In this document: one piece after another, positions 17,715 to 30,128 of the stretch
Position numbering within the stretch: the stretch's first letter is position 1
Layout: each line of letters begins with the position of its first letter
NCBI RefSeq assembly: GCF_000306785.1
Contig: NC_017955.1
Location: 4,836,001-4,900,000, forward strand
Direction: 5' to 3'
DNA length: 64,000 bases
Source of the DNA: Modestobacter italicus
GTDB taxonomy: Bacteria > Actinomycetota > Actinomycetes > Mycobacteriales > Geodermatophilaceae
Made by a program: the position numbers and the translations under genes
Notes under the pieces: generated by a model
What the model saw: only the letters and a program-made list of their open reading frames with translations
The model's database searches: none
Told to the model about the DNA's origin: nothing

Positions 17715-17758
17715 GGGCGGATGGGGGTCGGACGGGGGCGTTCCCGGATACCGCCGGG
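17715..17758 (+). promoter_or_regulatory. Conserved promoter block upstream of first PspC gene
   Basis: A 44-nt block with GGGTCG, 16-nt spacer and GATACC, including GGGGCGTTCCC. It matches the block at 18098-18141 at 39 of 44 positions, and both end exactly 25 nt before their ATG codons. Likely -35/-10 elements plus an activator site for the neighbouring response regulator. Confidence 0.6.
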
Positions 17759-17783
17759 CGCCCGGACGGCGCAGGTTCATGGC

Positions 17784-18038
17784 ATGACCTCGACGACCAC
17801 CCCCGCCGCCCTCCCTCCCGTCGCGACCAGCACCCCGCCGGCCCCGCCCCGGCTGGCCCGCAGCGACCGGGACAAGAAGATCGCCGGCGTCTGCGCCGGG
17901 CTGGCCGAGCACACCGGCGTGGACGCCGTCCTGTGGCGGGTGGCCTTCATCGCCCTGACCCTCGCCGGCGGGGGCAGCGGCATCCTGGTCTACGGGTTGC
18001 TCTGGCTGCTGATGCCGGCGCCGGAGGCGCGGGTCTGA
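17784..18038 (+). CDS. Small PspC-domain membrane protein
   Basis: An 84-residue protein: a Pro/Ala-rich N-terminus, then a PspC domain (RSDRDKKIAGVCAGLAEHTG, DAVLWRVAFIALTLAGG) and a membrane helix ending LVYGLLWLLMPAP. PspC proteins associate with the cytoplasmic membrane in envelope stress. The ATG at 17784 is chosen because it has the same distance from the promoter block as the next PspC gene; upstream in-frame sequence overlaps the promoter. It is divergent from the PspC-kinase gene. Confidence 0.88.
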   Translation: MTSTTTPAALPPVATSTPPAPPRLARSDRDKKIAGVCAGLAEHTGVDAVLWRVAFIALTLAGGGSGILVYGLLWLLMPAPEARV

Positions 18039-18097
18039 CCCCGCCCTCCCCCACTCCCCCGGCCCTCGTCGTGCGCCGGGTCGGGGTCCGGCACCGC

Positions 18098-18141
18098 GGG
18101 CGGATCAGGGTCGAACCGGGGCGTTCCCTGATACCGCCGGG
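18098..18141 (+). promoter_or_regulatory. Conserved promoter block upstream of second PspC gene
   Basis: Second copy of the 44-nt block (GGGTCG, 16-nt spacer, GATACC), 25 nt before the ATG at 18167. Because the first PspC gene ends at 18038, the second gene has its own promoter rather than depending on read-through. Confidence 0.6.
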
Positions 18142-18166
18142 GCCGCCCGGTGAGCAGGCTGGTGGC

Positions 18167-19099
18167 ATGACCTCAGCACTCCCTCCCTCCGCTCCCCCGC
18201 CGGTCCCCGACCAGCCGTGGGGCACCCCTCCGCCCCCGCCGCCGGCCGGTCCCGTTCCCCGCCCGGCGCTGCGCCGCAGCCGCTCGGACAAGGTGATCGG
18301 CGGCGTCGCCGGTGGCCTCGCCGAGTACACCGGTGTGGACGCGCTGCTCTGGCGGGTCGGCGCCATCGCGCTCACCCTCGCCGGCGGCAGCGGCCTGGTC
18401 ATCTACCTGCTGCTCTGGCTGCTCATGCCGGCCGGGGCGCCCGCCCAGCCCGGCGACCCGACCGCCGTCGAGCGGGTCCGCACCGGCCCGCGGTCCGCGG
18501 TCCCGGGGGTGACGGTCGCGGCGCTGCTCATCGTCATCGGGCTGGGCGTCCTGCTCACCCAGTTCACCGACCTCGACCTCGGCGCCCGCGGTTTCCTCGG
18601 CACGGCGTTGCTGATCGTGGGCGTGGGCCTGGTCGTCGGGGCCGTCACCGGCGCCGGCCGCGGCGCCAAGGGCGTGCTCATCGGGCTGGGTGTCGTGCTC
18701 ACCGCCGCCCTGGCCGCCGTCACCTCGATCGACCTGCCGAACGGCGCCGTCGGCGACCGCACCTACCGGCCCGCCACGGCGTCCGCCGTCGAGGGGGTCT
18801 ACGAGCACGCGGCCGGCGACCTCACCATCGACCTGCGGGACGTCGACCTGACCGACCTGGACTCGCCGATCGTGACCCGCATCGACCACGGCATCGGGGA
18901 CGTCGACGTTCTGGTGCCCCGCTCCGCCGACGTCCGGGTCACCTCGGACACCGGCATCGGGGAGACCGAGCTGTTCGGGGACAGCGCCGACAGCGGCACG
19001 TTCCCGGGCCTCGGCGCCCCCTGGTCCGGGGACGACCGGCTCGAGTTCCGCATCACCATCGACTCCGGTGCGGGTGACGTGGAGGTGTCCCGTGGCTGA
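18167..19099 (+). CDS. PspC-domain membrane protein with C-terminal extracytoplasmic adhesin-like repeat region
   Basis: The 310-residue protein has a Pro-rich N-terminus, a PspC domain (SRSDKVIGGVAGGLAEYTG, LVIYLLLWLLMPAG), three further membrane helices and a C-terminal beta-rich region with Asp/Val-rich strands (DLTIDLRDVDLTDLDS, GIGDVDVLVPRSADVRV, GAGDVEV). This C-terminal part resembles the DUF4097/LiaF-like beta-helix found in LiaF-type envelope-stress modulators, which suggests it regulates the adjacent kinase. That role is inference. Its stop overlaps the next gene by 8 nt. Confidence 0.85.
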   Translation: MTSALPPSAPPPVPDQPWGTPPPPPPAGPVPRPALRRSRSDKVIGGVAGGLAEYTGVDALLWRVGAIALTLAGGSGLVIYLLLWLLMPAGAPAQPGDPTAVERVRTGPRSAVPGVTVAALLIVIGLGVLLTQFTDLDLGARGFLGTALLIVGVGLVVGAVTGAGRGAKGVLIGLGVVLTAALAAVTSIDLPNGAVGDRTYRPATASAVEGVYEHAAGDLTIDLRDVDLTDLDSPIVTRIDHGIGDVDVLVPRSADVRVTSDTGIGETELFGDSADSGTFPGLGAPWSGDDRLEFRITIDSGAGDVEVSRG

Positions 19100-19388
19100 C
19101 TACAGCGAGTTCCCGACCACACCCACTCGCTGGCACGAGAACTTCATGCCCGAGCCGGAGCCCACCGTGGAGCCCACCGGCGCCACCGCCGCGCCGGCCC
19201 GGCGACGGGCCACGGACCCGGTCTCGCTGGTCGCGGGTCTGCTGTTCATCGCACTGGCCGTGCTGCTGATGTCCGGCGTGGACGTCTCCCTCGACTGGTT
19301 CGGCCACGGCATCGCCTGGATCCTGCTGATCGGCGCCGGCGTCGGCCTGCTGGTCAACGAACTACGCCGAGCCCGCCGCCGACGCTGA
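19092..19388 (+). CDS. Small two-helix membrane protein at the end of the PspC cluster
   Basis: A 98-residue protein with a hydrophilic N-terminal half (YSEFPTTPTRWHENF), then two membrane helices (LVAGLLFIALAVLLMSG and GIAWILLIGAGVGLLVNELR) and a poly-Arg end. GTG 19092 lies inside the end of the preceding gene, with GGAGGTG as SD, so it is translationally coupled to the LiaF-like PspC protein. It belongs to the same transcription unit. Function unknown. Confidence 0.75.
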   Translation: MADYSEFPTTPTRWHENFMPEPEPTVEPTGATAAPARRRATDPVSLVAGLLFIALAVLLMSGVDVSLDWFGHGIAWILLIGAGVGLLVNELRRARRRR

Positions 19389-19409
19389 CCACCGGAGGGA
19401 GCGGACCCA

Positions 19410-19444
19410 CGAGGGCCCGGGGAGCACTGCTCCCCGGGCCCTCG
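19410..19444 (+). terminator. Strong terminator of the PspC operon
   Basis: A perfect 17-bp inverted repeat (CGAGGGCCCGGGGAGCA / TGCTCCCCGGGCCCTCG) separated by one base lies 22 nt after the stop of the last gene. There is no U-tract, but the stability is very high. The stretch 19445-19542 after it shows no gene. Confidence 0.85.
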
Positions 19445-19542
19445 TCGCGCGTCAACGGTCCGTCGCTTCAGGGACTCACGTGAGGTCCGAGATCACCCAC
19501 GTGGCTCTGGTGCCCGCGACGAGCGCCAGCGAGGAGCGGTCA

Positions 19543-21161
<1,619 letters not shown>

Positions 21162-21165
<4 letters not shown>

Positions 21166-22331
21166 CCGAGCAGGTGCCCCTCGGCAGCGGTCCCGGCGCC
21201 GTTGCCGCCGAGGACCAGATCGACCCGCTGGAACTCCTTGAGGTCCCGGTAGCCGGTCTTGGCCATCGTGCGGCGCAGCGCGCCGAAGAGGTTGGTGCGC
21301 CCGTCGGCGGCCTCGGCCGGGCCCAGCAGCACCTGCTCGAGCGTGCCGCGCGCGGTCGCCGGGGCCGACGTGCCCCCGCGGGGCAGCCGCGGGTGCGCCG
21401 CGACCGAGTCCCACCACACGCCGCCGCCAGGCGCCTCGGTGGCGGCCCGCAACGGCTCCCCCACCTGGACGGCGTCGGCGCCGCAGGCCAGCGCGCGGGC
21501 GATCGCACCGCTGGTCTCGATCCGGCCGTTGGCGATCACGTGCACGTACCGGCCACCGGTCTCGTCGAGGTAGTCGCGGCGGGCCGCGGCGGCGTCGGCG
21601 ATGGCGCTGGCCAGCGGCACCCGGATGCCCATGACGGCGTCGGCGGTCGACCAGCTGTCGGCCCCGACACCGACGATGACGCCGGCCGCGCCGGTGCGCA
21701 TCAGGTGCAGCGCGGTCTGGTAGTCCGCGGCCCCCCCGACGATCACCGGGACGTCGAGGTCGGCGATGAACTCCTTGAGGTTCAGCGCCTCCCCGCCCTT
21801 GCTGACGTGCTCGGCGGAGACGATGGTGCCCTGGATGACCAGCAGGTCGACCCCGGCGGCGAGCACCGTGGGAGCCAGCTGCAGGGTGTGCTGCGGCGAG
21901 ACGCGCACCGCCGTGGTGACGCCGGAGTCGCGCATCTCCTTGATCCGCGCGGTGACCAGGTCCGGCTTCACCGGCTCGGCGTAGACCTGCTGCAGCAGCG
22001 CCGTCGGCGGGCCGGTCTCCGGCGAGGCGGCGTCGCGGAGCTGCCGGTAGACGTCGGTCGGGTCGTCGTACCGGGTCCACAGGCCCTCGGCGTTGAGCAC
22101 CCCCAGGCCCCCGGCCTGGCCGACGGCGACCGCGGTCGCCGGGCTCATGACGGCGTCGCTGGGGCTGGTGACCAGCGGGATGTCGAACCGGAAGGCGTCG
22201 ATCTGCCAGGAGGTCGAGACGTCGTCGTGGTCACGGGTGCGCCGCGAGGGGACGATCGACACCTCGTCCAGGTCGTAGCCCCGGCGGGCGAAGCGGTTCA
22301 GGCCGATCTCGACGTTGTCGCGTACGGGCAA
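21162..22331 (-). CDS. guaB3: GuaB3-family IMP dehydrogenase-related protein
   Basis: An IMPDH/GMP-reductase barrel of 389 residues without CBS domains. It has [12 protein letters not shown], the phosphate-binding [19 protein letters not shown] and [11 protein letters not shown] near the C-terminus. No Cys is visible at the position of the catalytic SICTT of true IMPDH, as in other GuaB3 proteins, whose physiological reaction is unsettled. The start is TTG 22331; no better in-frame start with an SD is seen. The start lies 4 nt after the stop of an 18-codon frame duplicated from the guaB 3' end. Confidence 0.9.
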
Positions 22332-22335
22332 CGGG

Positions 22336-24011
<1,676 letters not shown>

Positions 24012-24100
24012 TTACCGTTGTGGGTTGGCGGGCACGCCCGCTCCGACTGCTGAGCGACCAGCAGCCCCGAACAGGCCGGCCATCCCGGCAAGGAGGACAC

Positions 24101-24523
24101 GTGGACGCGTGGGACGACGCATTCGGCGCCTCCCCTGACCGTGACCCGGACTTCGGGCCGGACGACCGGTCGGGGCAGCCGCCGCTGACCATGGAAGAGC
24201 GCGCCGGGGTGCTGGACGACCTCGCGGAGCTGGAGGTCTTCCGCACGCTGCTGGAGCCGACCGGGGTCAAGGGCATCGTCGTCGACTGCCCCGACTGCGA
24301 CGAGGAGCACCACGTCGACTGGGCGCTGATGCAGGCCAACCTGCGGCAGCTGCTCGACGAGGGCCAGACCGGCCGGCACGAGCCGCCGTTCGACCCGGAC
24401 CCCGACGACTACGTCAGCTGGGACTACGCCAGCGGCTACGCCGACGGGGTGGCCGCGCTCGCCGAGCGCGAGGAGCCCAGCGGCCGGCACGGCTCCACCG
24501 GCCGGCACGCCCGCGACGACTGA
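24101..24523 (+). CDS. DUF5319 family protein
   Basis: A 140-residue acidic protein conserved in actinobacteria beside guaB (Rv3412 in M. tuberculosis). The core VKGIVVDCPDCDEEHHVDWAL contains a CPDC pair and two His that could bind zinc, followed by MQANLRQLLDEGQ. The GTG at 24101 has AAGGAGG 5 nt upstream. It is divergent from guaB. The biochemical function is unknown. The repeat element starts two bases after the stop. Confidence 0.88.
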   Translation: MDAWDDAFGASPDRDPDFGPDDRSGQPPLTMEERAGVLDDLAELEVFRTLLEPTGVKGIVVDCPDCDEEHHVDWALMQANLRQLLDEGQTGRHEPPFDPDPDDYVSWDYASGYADGVAALAEREEPSGRHGSTGRHARDD

Positions 24524-24525
24524 CG

Positions 24526-24583
24526 AAGGACCCCGTCGCCCCCCACGCTTCGCAAGCTCAGCGCGGGGCCCTGCGACGGGGCC
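24526..24583 (+). repeat. 3'-end hairpin repeat element, copy 4 (after DUF5319 gene)
   Basis: AAGGACCCCGTCGCCCCCCA, inner GCTT-CGC-AAGC stem, then GGGGCCCTGCGACGGGGCC. The outer stem changes relative to copy 2 (GTCGC/GCGAC instead of GCTGC/GCAGC) with compensating bases on both arms, so pairing is maintained. Confidence 0.88.
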
Positions 24584-24607
24584 GTTCCAGCAGTCAGGAC
24601 CGCGAGA

Positions 24608-25369
24608 TCAGCTCATCATGCCGCGGCGGAAGCCGGTGGCGACCGCCTCGGCGCGGTCCTTGGCGCCCAGCTTGCGGAACAGCCGGCGGGCGTGGGTCTT
24701 GATGGTGTCCTCGGACAGGTAGAGCTCCCGGCCGATCTGGGCGTTGCTCTTGCCCTGGCTCATGCCGGTCAGGACCTGCATCTCGCGCATGGACAGCGCG
24801 ACCTGCGGCGTCTCGGGGACGGTGGACCGGACGGTGGTCGGAGCGGCCGCGGCCAGCGGGCTGGCACCGCCCCAGGGCGACGGGCCGGACGGCGCGCCAC
24901 CGGCCAGCGCGACGGCGTGCTGGGGGGCACGCGGCGCGGGGGCCAGCTGCGGGCGGCCGGACAGTTCCGGGCGCATCCCGGTGCGGGACAGGCCGAGGCC
25001 GAGCTCAAGCGGGCTGGCGTCCCAGCGGAGGTACCCGCGGGCGCCGAGGGCCACGGCGGCGCGGACGGTCTCCGCGTCGTCGGGGGCGCCGAGCACCAGC
25101 ACCGGCACCGAGGGGTGCGAGCGCAGCACCTGGGTGGCGACGGACAACCCGCTGTCGGTGGCGCGCTGGGTGCCCACCAGCAGGACGTCCGGGAGCCGGT
25201 TGTCCAGCCGGGTGCGCAGCGAGACCGCGTCACCGACCGCCTCGACCCGGCTGACGAAGGGCAGCGCGAGCAGCCGGCCGGCGACCTCGTCGCGGACCCG
25301 GCGTCGCTCGTCGAACACCCAGACCACGGCCCCACCGTTGCCGTTGCCGCGCATCCTGTCCTCGATCAC
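24608..25369 (-). CDS. LuxR-type regulator with atypical (non-phosphorylatable) receiver-like domain
   Basis: The 253-residue protein has an N-terminal receiver-like fold (VVWVFDERRRVRDEVAGRLL, PDVLLVGTQRATDSG, VLVLGAPDDAETV, GARGYLRWD) in which the phospho-acceptor Asp position reads Gly, and a C-terminal LuxR HTH (LSMREMQVLTGMSQGKSNAQ, EDTIKTHARRLFRKLGAKDR). It is therefore probably controlled by something other than phosphorylation. The linker of about 60 residues is Ala/Pro-rich. GTG 25369 has GGGAG upstream; ATG six codons later is possible. It is divergent from whiB and no kinase is adjacent. Confidence 0.88.
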   Translation of the reverse strand: MIEDRMRGNGNGGAVVWVFDERRRVRDEVAGRLLALPFVSRVEAVGDAVSLRTRLDNRLPDVLLVGTQRATDSGLSVATQVLRSHPSVPVLVLGAPDDAETVRAAVALGARGYLRWDASPLELGLGLSRTGMRPELSGRPQLAPAPRAPQHAVALAGGAPSGPSPWGGASPLAAAAPTTVRSTVPETPQVALSMREMQVLTGMSQGKSNAQIGRELYLSEDTIKTHARRLFRKLGAKDRAEAVATGFRRGMMS

Positions 25370-25669
25370 CGTTGCTCCCGTCTGCGCCGGCGGGCCGGCG
25401 ACGTTCCGTCCGGGCGTCGCCCGGGCGGGTGCTGGGGACGGGATGTGCCCCGCGCCCAGGGGGTGCCGACGTCGCCCGGTGTCCCGGACGGGTGTCGGGT
25501 GACCCCCACCTCACCGTCGTCGGCACTCCCTGTGACCACCTTGATCCCCTGCGTAGCTACTGCCCAGCGGCCGTCACCCCGCCGGGTGAGGCCCGGGACG
25601 ACCCGGACGAGGCGCCCGAGCGGATAGGCACATCCGGGCGGATTCCGCACCACGAGCGCACAGGGTCGT
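25370..25669. other. Non-coding part of the divergent luxR-whiB intergenic region
   Basis: About 380 bp separate the LuxR-type regulator from whiB. I see no plausible ORF with coding character here and no strong hairpin. A short CCCTGCGTAGCTACTGCCC stretch near 25548-25566 has local dyad symmetry. The length suggests several regulator sites. Confidence 0.4.
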
Positions 25670-25695
25670 GTTTGCGTCTCGTCGGCAGCGGGCAT
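25670..25695 (+). promoter_or_regulatory. Sigma-B-like promoter upstream of whiB
   Basis: GTTT (25670-25673), 16-nt spacer, GGGCAT (25690-25695) resembles the actinobacterial general-stress sigma consensus GTTT-N14-16-GGGTAT, with one mismatch. It lies about 54 nt upstream of the whiB ATG. Confidence 0.4.
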
Positions 25696-25749
25696 CGGCC
25701 CGGAAGTGACCGGGCAGACCCCCCGGTGCACCCGAGCCGAGGAGGTCCA

Positions 25750-26049
25750 ATGGCTGACATCCGCCGACTGCCCAACCCCGTCGCCGAGGTGTGGGACTGG
25801 CAGTTGCACGGCAGCTGCCGGGGCGAGAGCACGTCGCTCTTCTTCCACCCCGACGGCGAGCGCGGTCCAGCCCGGGCCCGGCGGCAGGCAGCCGCCAAGG
25901 CGGTCTGCGGACGTTGCCCTGTCCTGGAGTCCTGCCTGCAGCACGCACTGTCGGTCCGCGAGCCCTACGGGGTCTGGGGCGGCATGAGCGAAGAGGAACG
26001 GGCACGCCTGATCGCCGCGGAGCCCGCGGCCATCGCTGCCGGGGTCTGA
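25750..26049 (+). CDS. WhiB-family iron-sulphur transcription regulator (WhiB3/WhiD-like)
   Basis: A 99-residue protein with four Cys (C23, C53, C56, C62; pattern C-x29-C-x2-C-x5-C) that ligate a 4Fe-4S cluster, and the turn motif GVWGG near residue 76 followed by SEEERARL. LFFHPDGERGPAR and AVREPYGVWGG-type sequence place it near WhiB3/WhiD. Wbl proteins bind region 4 of the primary sigma factor and sense redox or NO. GGAGGT precedes the ATG. The neighbourhood guaB-DUF5319-whiB-groEL matches Rv3411c-Rv3417c. Confidence 0.95.
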   Translation: MADIRRLPNPVAEVWDWQLHGSCRGESTSLFFHPDGERGPARARRQAAAKAVCGRCPVLESCLQHALSVREPYGVWGGMSEEERARLIAAEPAAIAAGV

Positions 26050-26081
26050 GCACGAGGCGGGGGGCCTCCACCCGCGACGCA

Positions 26082-26128
26082 CGCCGAGAGGGCCGGTCCG
26101 ACACGACGTCGGACCGGCCCTCTCGGCG
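26082..26128. terminator. Bidirectional terminator between whiB and the GGDEF gene
   Basis: A perfect 21-bp stem (CGCCGAGAGGGCCGGTCCGAC and its complement) with a 5-nt loop ACGAC lies between the convergent stops at 26049 and 26141. One of the strongest hairpins in the window. Confidence 0.88.
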
Positions 26129-26140
26129 TTCGCGGCCAGG

Positions 26141-27775
26141 TCAGCCGGGATCGCCGACGACGCGGTCGCGCCCCTGGCGCTTGGCCCGGTACAGGTGCGC
26201 GTCCGCACGGCCGAGCAGCTCGGCCAGCGCCGGGGCGAGGACGCCGACGCTGCTGGCCAGACCCGCGCTGACGGTGACCGGCAGGCCGGGCACCAGCTCG
26301 CCCCACGGGTGGGTGGCGACCGAGCGCCGCACCTGCTCCAGCTGGTCGGCCGCGGTGCGCGGATCGGCCCCGACCAGGACCAGCAGGAACTCCTCGCCGC
26401 CCATCCGGGCCGCGAAGGAGCCGCCGGTGTCGGCGTCCGGGGTCGCCTGCTCCAGCAGGTCGGCGACGATGCGCAGCACCTGGTCGCCCACGTCGTGGGA
26501 GAAGGTGTCGTTGACGCGCTTGAAGTGGTCGAGGTCGAGCAGGGCCACCGAGACGGCCTCGTCCCGCCCGGCGATCGCCTCCAGCAGCCGGGGGAACTGC
26601 TCGTCGACGTACCGCCGGTTGTAGAGCCCGGTCAGCGGGTCGCGGAGCGAGAGCTCGCGGTACCGGCGGCTCTGCCGGCGGGCCTCGGTGGTCTCGTACA
26701 TCGCCTGCAGCGCCCGGGCACGGGCGTCCCGCTGGGCGGACTGCAGGTCCAGCGCCTCCTGCGAGTAGAGCTTGTGCTCGGTGAAGGCCGCCTCGAAGTG
26801 ACCGCCGGCGGCGTGCAGCTCGGCCTGCTCGCGGCGGGCCCGCACCCGGATCGAGGTGAGGCCGTTGGCCTCGCACCGGGCGACGCACTCGTCGAGCGTC
26901 GCCTGCGCCTGGGCCACCCGGCCCTGCCGGCGCTGGATCTCGGCGAGGGTGAGCAGGAAGTCGGCTCCGGCGTCGCCGTCCGGGGAGGCGTCCAGGACCT
27001 CGGGACTGCGCCCGGGCAGGAGGACCTCCTCGGCCTCCGCCAGCCGGCCCAGCCCCATGAGCGCCCGGGCGACGGTGTCCAGCCGCCCGATGCTCAGCGC
27101 GACACCGTGCTCGCCGGCCAGGGTCTGCAGCCGGGTCGCCAGACCGAGGGCGGTCTCGAACTCCCCGGCGAGCATCTCGACGTAGGAGCGGTTGTTGAGC
27201 ACCAGCAGCTGGCGGTCGACGTCGCCCTGCTCCTCGGCCAGCTGCAGCACCTCGGCGTAGCGCTCCCGCGCCCCGAGGTCGCCCTGCAGCCCGAGGCAGT
27301 CCGCCAGCCGGGCCAGGTGGTCGATCCGCAGGGCGGGCACCGCGTCGTCGTCGAGCAGGTCGATGGCCTGGACGGCGTTCTCCAGGGCGGCGGACAGGTC
27401 GCCCAGCTCCTGGAAGACCGCGGCGAGCAGGTAGTGGCTGCGGGCGAGCAGGTGCCGGGAGTCGTGCTCGGTCGCCCAGCGCCGCACGTCCTGGGCGACC
27501 CGGCCGGCCTCGGACACGTTGCCGCGCCGGCGCACCAGGTCCGCCTGCACCAGCTGGGCGCGCAGCTCGAACTCCACCAGGCCCAGCTCGCGCGCGGTGA
27601 CCAGCGCCTGCTCGGCGCGCTCGGCCGCGGCGGCGGAGTCGAAGCGGGACAGCGACTCCAGCTCGTCCAGGCTCGTGGACAGCGCGGCGACGGCGGCGTC
27701 GCTCACGGCCGCCACCGCCCACAGGGTCGGGGCGCTACCGCCGCCGACCTCCCCGTCCTGGATCACATGGACCAC
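26141..27775 (-). CDS. Cytoplasmic TPR-repeat diguanylate cyclase (GGDEF domain)
   Basis: A 544-residue protein. Residues of about 30-350 form tandem TPR-like helical pairs (ARSHYLLAAVFQELGDLSAA, NRSYVEMLAGEFETALGLA, ARALMGLGRLAEAEEVL), then a coiled-coil linker and a GGDEF domain with LRDPLTGLYNRRYVDEQFP, LLDLDHFKRVNDTFSHDVGD and the active-site loop ARMGGEEFLL. It should make c-di-GMP. The RxxD inhibitory site normally five residues before GGEEF is absent. No membrane segment or EAL domain. GTG 27775 gives the longest form; GTG 27706 is an alternative. Confidence 0.88.
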   Translation of the reverse strand: MVHVIQDGEVGGGSAPTLWAVAAVSDAAVAALSTSLDELESLSRFDSAAAAERAEQALVTARELGLVEFELRAQLVQADLVRRRGNVSEAGRVAQDVRRWATEHDSRHLLARSHYLLAAVFQELGDLSAALENAVQAIDLLDDDAVPALRIDHLARLADCLGLQGDLGARERYAEVLQLAEEQGDVDRQLLVLNNRSYVEMLAGEFETALGLATRLQTLAGEHGVALSIGRLDTVARALMGLGRLAEAEEVLLPGRSPEVLDASPDGDAGADFLLTLAEIQRRQGRVAQAQATLDECVARCEANGLTSIRVRARREQAELHAAGGHFEAAFTEHKLYSQEALDLQSAQRDARARALQAMYETTEARRQSRRYRELSLRDPLTGLYNRRYVDEQFPRLLEAIAGRDEAVSVALLDLDHFKRVNDTFSHDVGDQVLRIVADLLEQATPDADTGGSFAARMGGEEFLLVLVGADPRTAADQLEQVRRSVATHPWGELVPGLPVTVSAGLASSVGVLAPALAELLGRADAHLYRAKRQGRDRVVGDPG

Positions 27776-27818
27776 ATCGGCACAGCATCCGACAACTTGA
27801 GCCTTGCAGCACCTGCCG

Positions 27819-27883
27819 CCTCACCCCAGGGGTGAGGTGCTGGGGACGGGCCTGCCCCCGCCGCCGGGAGGCGACGGGGGCAG
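27819..27883 (-). terminator. Two hairpins between the groEL end and the GGDEF gene
   Basis: CCTCACCCC-A-GGGGTGAGG (27819-27837) is a 9-bp near-perfect palindrome that could be an operator of the GGDEF gene, and CCTGCCCCCG...CGGGGGCAGG (27851-27883) is a strong stem-loop. Together with the short repeat copy at 27899 they give three stacked hairpins downstream of groEL. Confidence 0.55.
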
Positions 27884-27898
27884 GTGACCTGCGGGAAC

Positions 27899-27925
27899 GG
27901 CCCCGCTGCGGGCAGCGGGGTCCTT
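27899..27925 (-). repeat. 3'-end hairpin repeat element, copy 5, minimal form (after groEL)
   Basis: On the groEL strand: TGA, two bases, then AAGGACCCCGCTGCCCGCAG and CGGGGCC. This 27-nt copy keeps the outer stem of the family but lacks the roughly 30-nt inner section, so it shows what the stem alone looks like. Confidence 0.8.
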
Positions 27926-27927
27926 CG

Positions 27928-29661
<1,734 letters not shown>

Positions 29662-29678
29662 TCAGCGGAGAGGTGAGG

Positions 29679-29987
29679 TCACTTCTCCACGACGGCGAGC
29701 AGGTCGCGCGCGGACAGGACGAGGTAGTCCTCGCCGCCGTAGCGCACCTCGGTGCCGCCGTACTTCGAGTAGATGACCACGTCGCCGACGTTCACGTCGA
29801 GCGGGACCCGGTTGCCGTTGTCGTCGACGCGGCCGGGGCCGACAGCGATGACGGTGCCCTCCTGGGGCTTCTCCTTGGCGGTGTCCGGGATGACCAGACC
29901 GGAGGCCGTGGTGGTCTCGGCCTCGTTGGCCTGGACCACGACGCGGTCCTCGAGCGGCTTGATGTTGACCTTGGTAGCGGTCGTCAC
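29679..29987 (-). CDS. groES: Co-chaperonin GroES
   Basis: A 102-residue co-chaperonin with [20 protein letters not shown] (mobile loop region [19 protein letters not shown]), VAVGPGR, and [24 protein letters not shown]. Start GTG 29987, with GGGGG upstream. First gene of the operon, transcribed from the CIRCE-controlled promoter at 30099-30128 with a leader of about 105 nt. Confidence 0.98.
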   Translation of the reverse strand: MTTATKVNIKPLEDRVVVQANEAETTTASGLVIPDTAKEKPQEGTVIAVGPGRVDDNGNRVPLDVNVGDVVIYSKYGGTEVRYGGEDYLVLSARDLLAVVEK

Positions 29988-30093
29988 GGGGTGACGCCCC
30001 CTTCACTGTCGGACGGGTGTTCGGAGACGGTGCAGATGCTGTGGCACGGGGGTCGGGCCTGCCGTCGCGGGGGTCAGGTCCAACCCGTGTCGA

Positions 30094-30120
30094 TTGGCAC
30101 TCTACCCACGTGAGTGCCAG
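30094..30120. promoter_or_regulatory. CIRCE operator (HrcA binding site)
   Basis: TTGGCACTC - 9 nt - GAGTGCCAG is the CIRCE inverted repeat (consensus TTAGCACTC-N9-GAGTGCTAA), with compensating substitutions that keep the symmetry. It overlaps the -10 and spacer of the groES promoter, so bound HrcA would block initiation until heat shock. Confidence 0.93.
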
Positions 30121-30128
30121 CCGCTCAA
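30099..30128 (-). promoter_or_regulatory. groES-groEL promoter
   Basis: On the minus strand TTGAGC (30123-30128), 18-nt spacer, TAGAGT (30099-30104). The hexamers match housekeeping consensus and the CIRCE element covers the -10 and most of the spacer. Confidence 0.7.
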
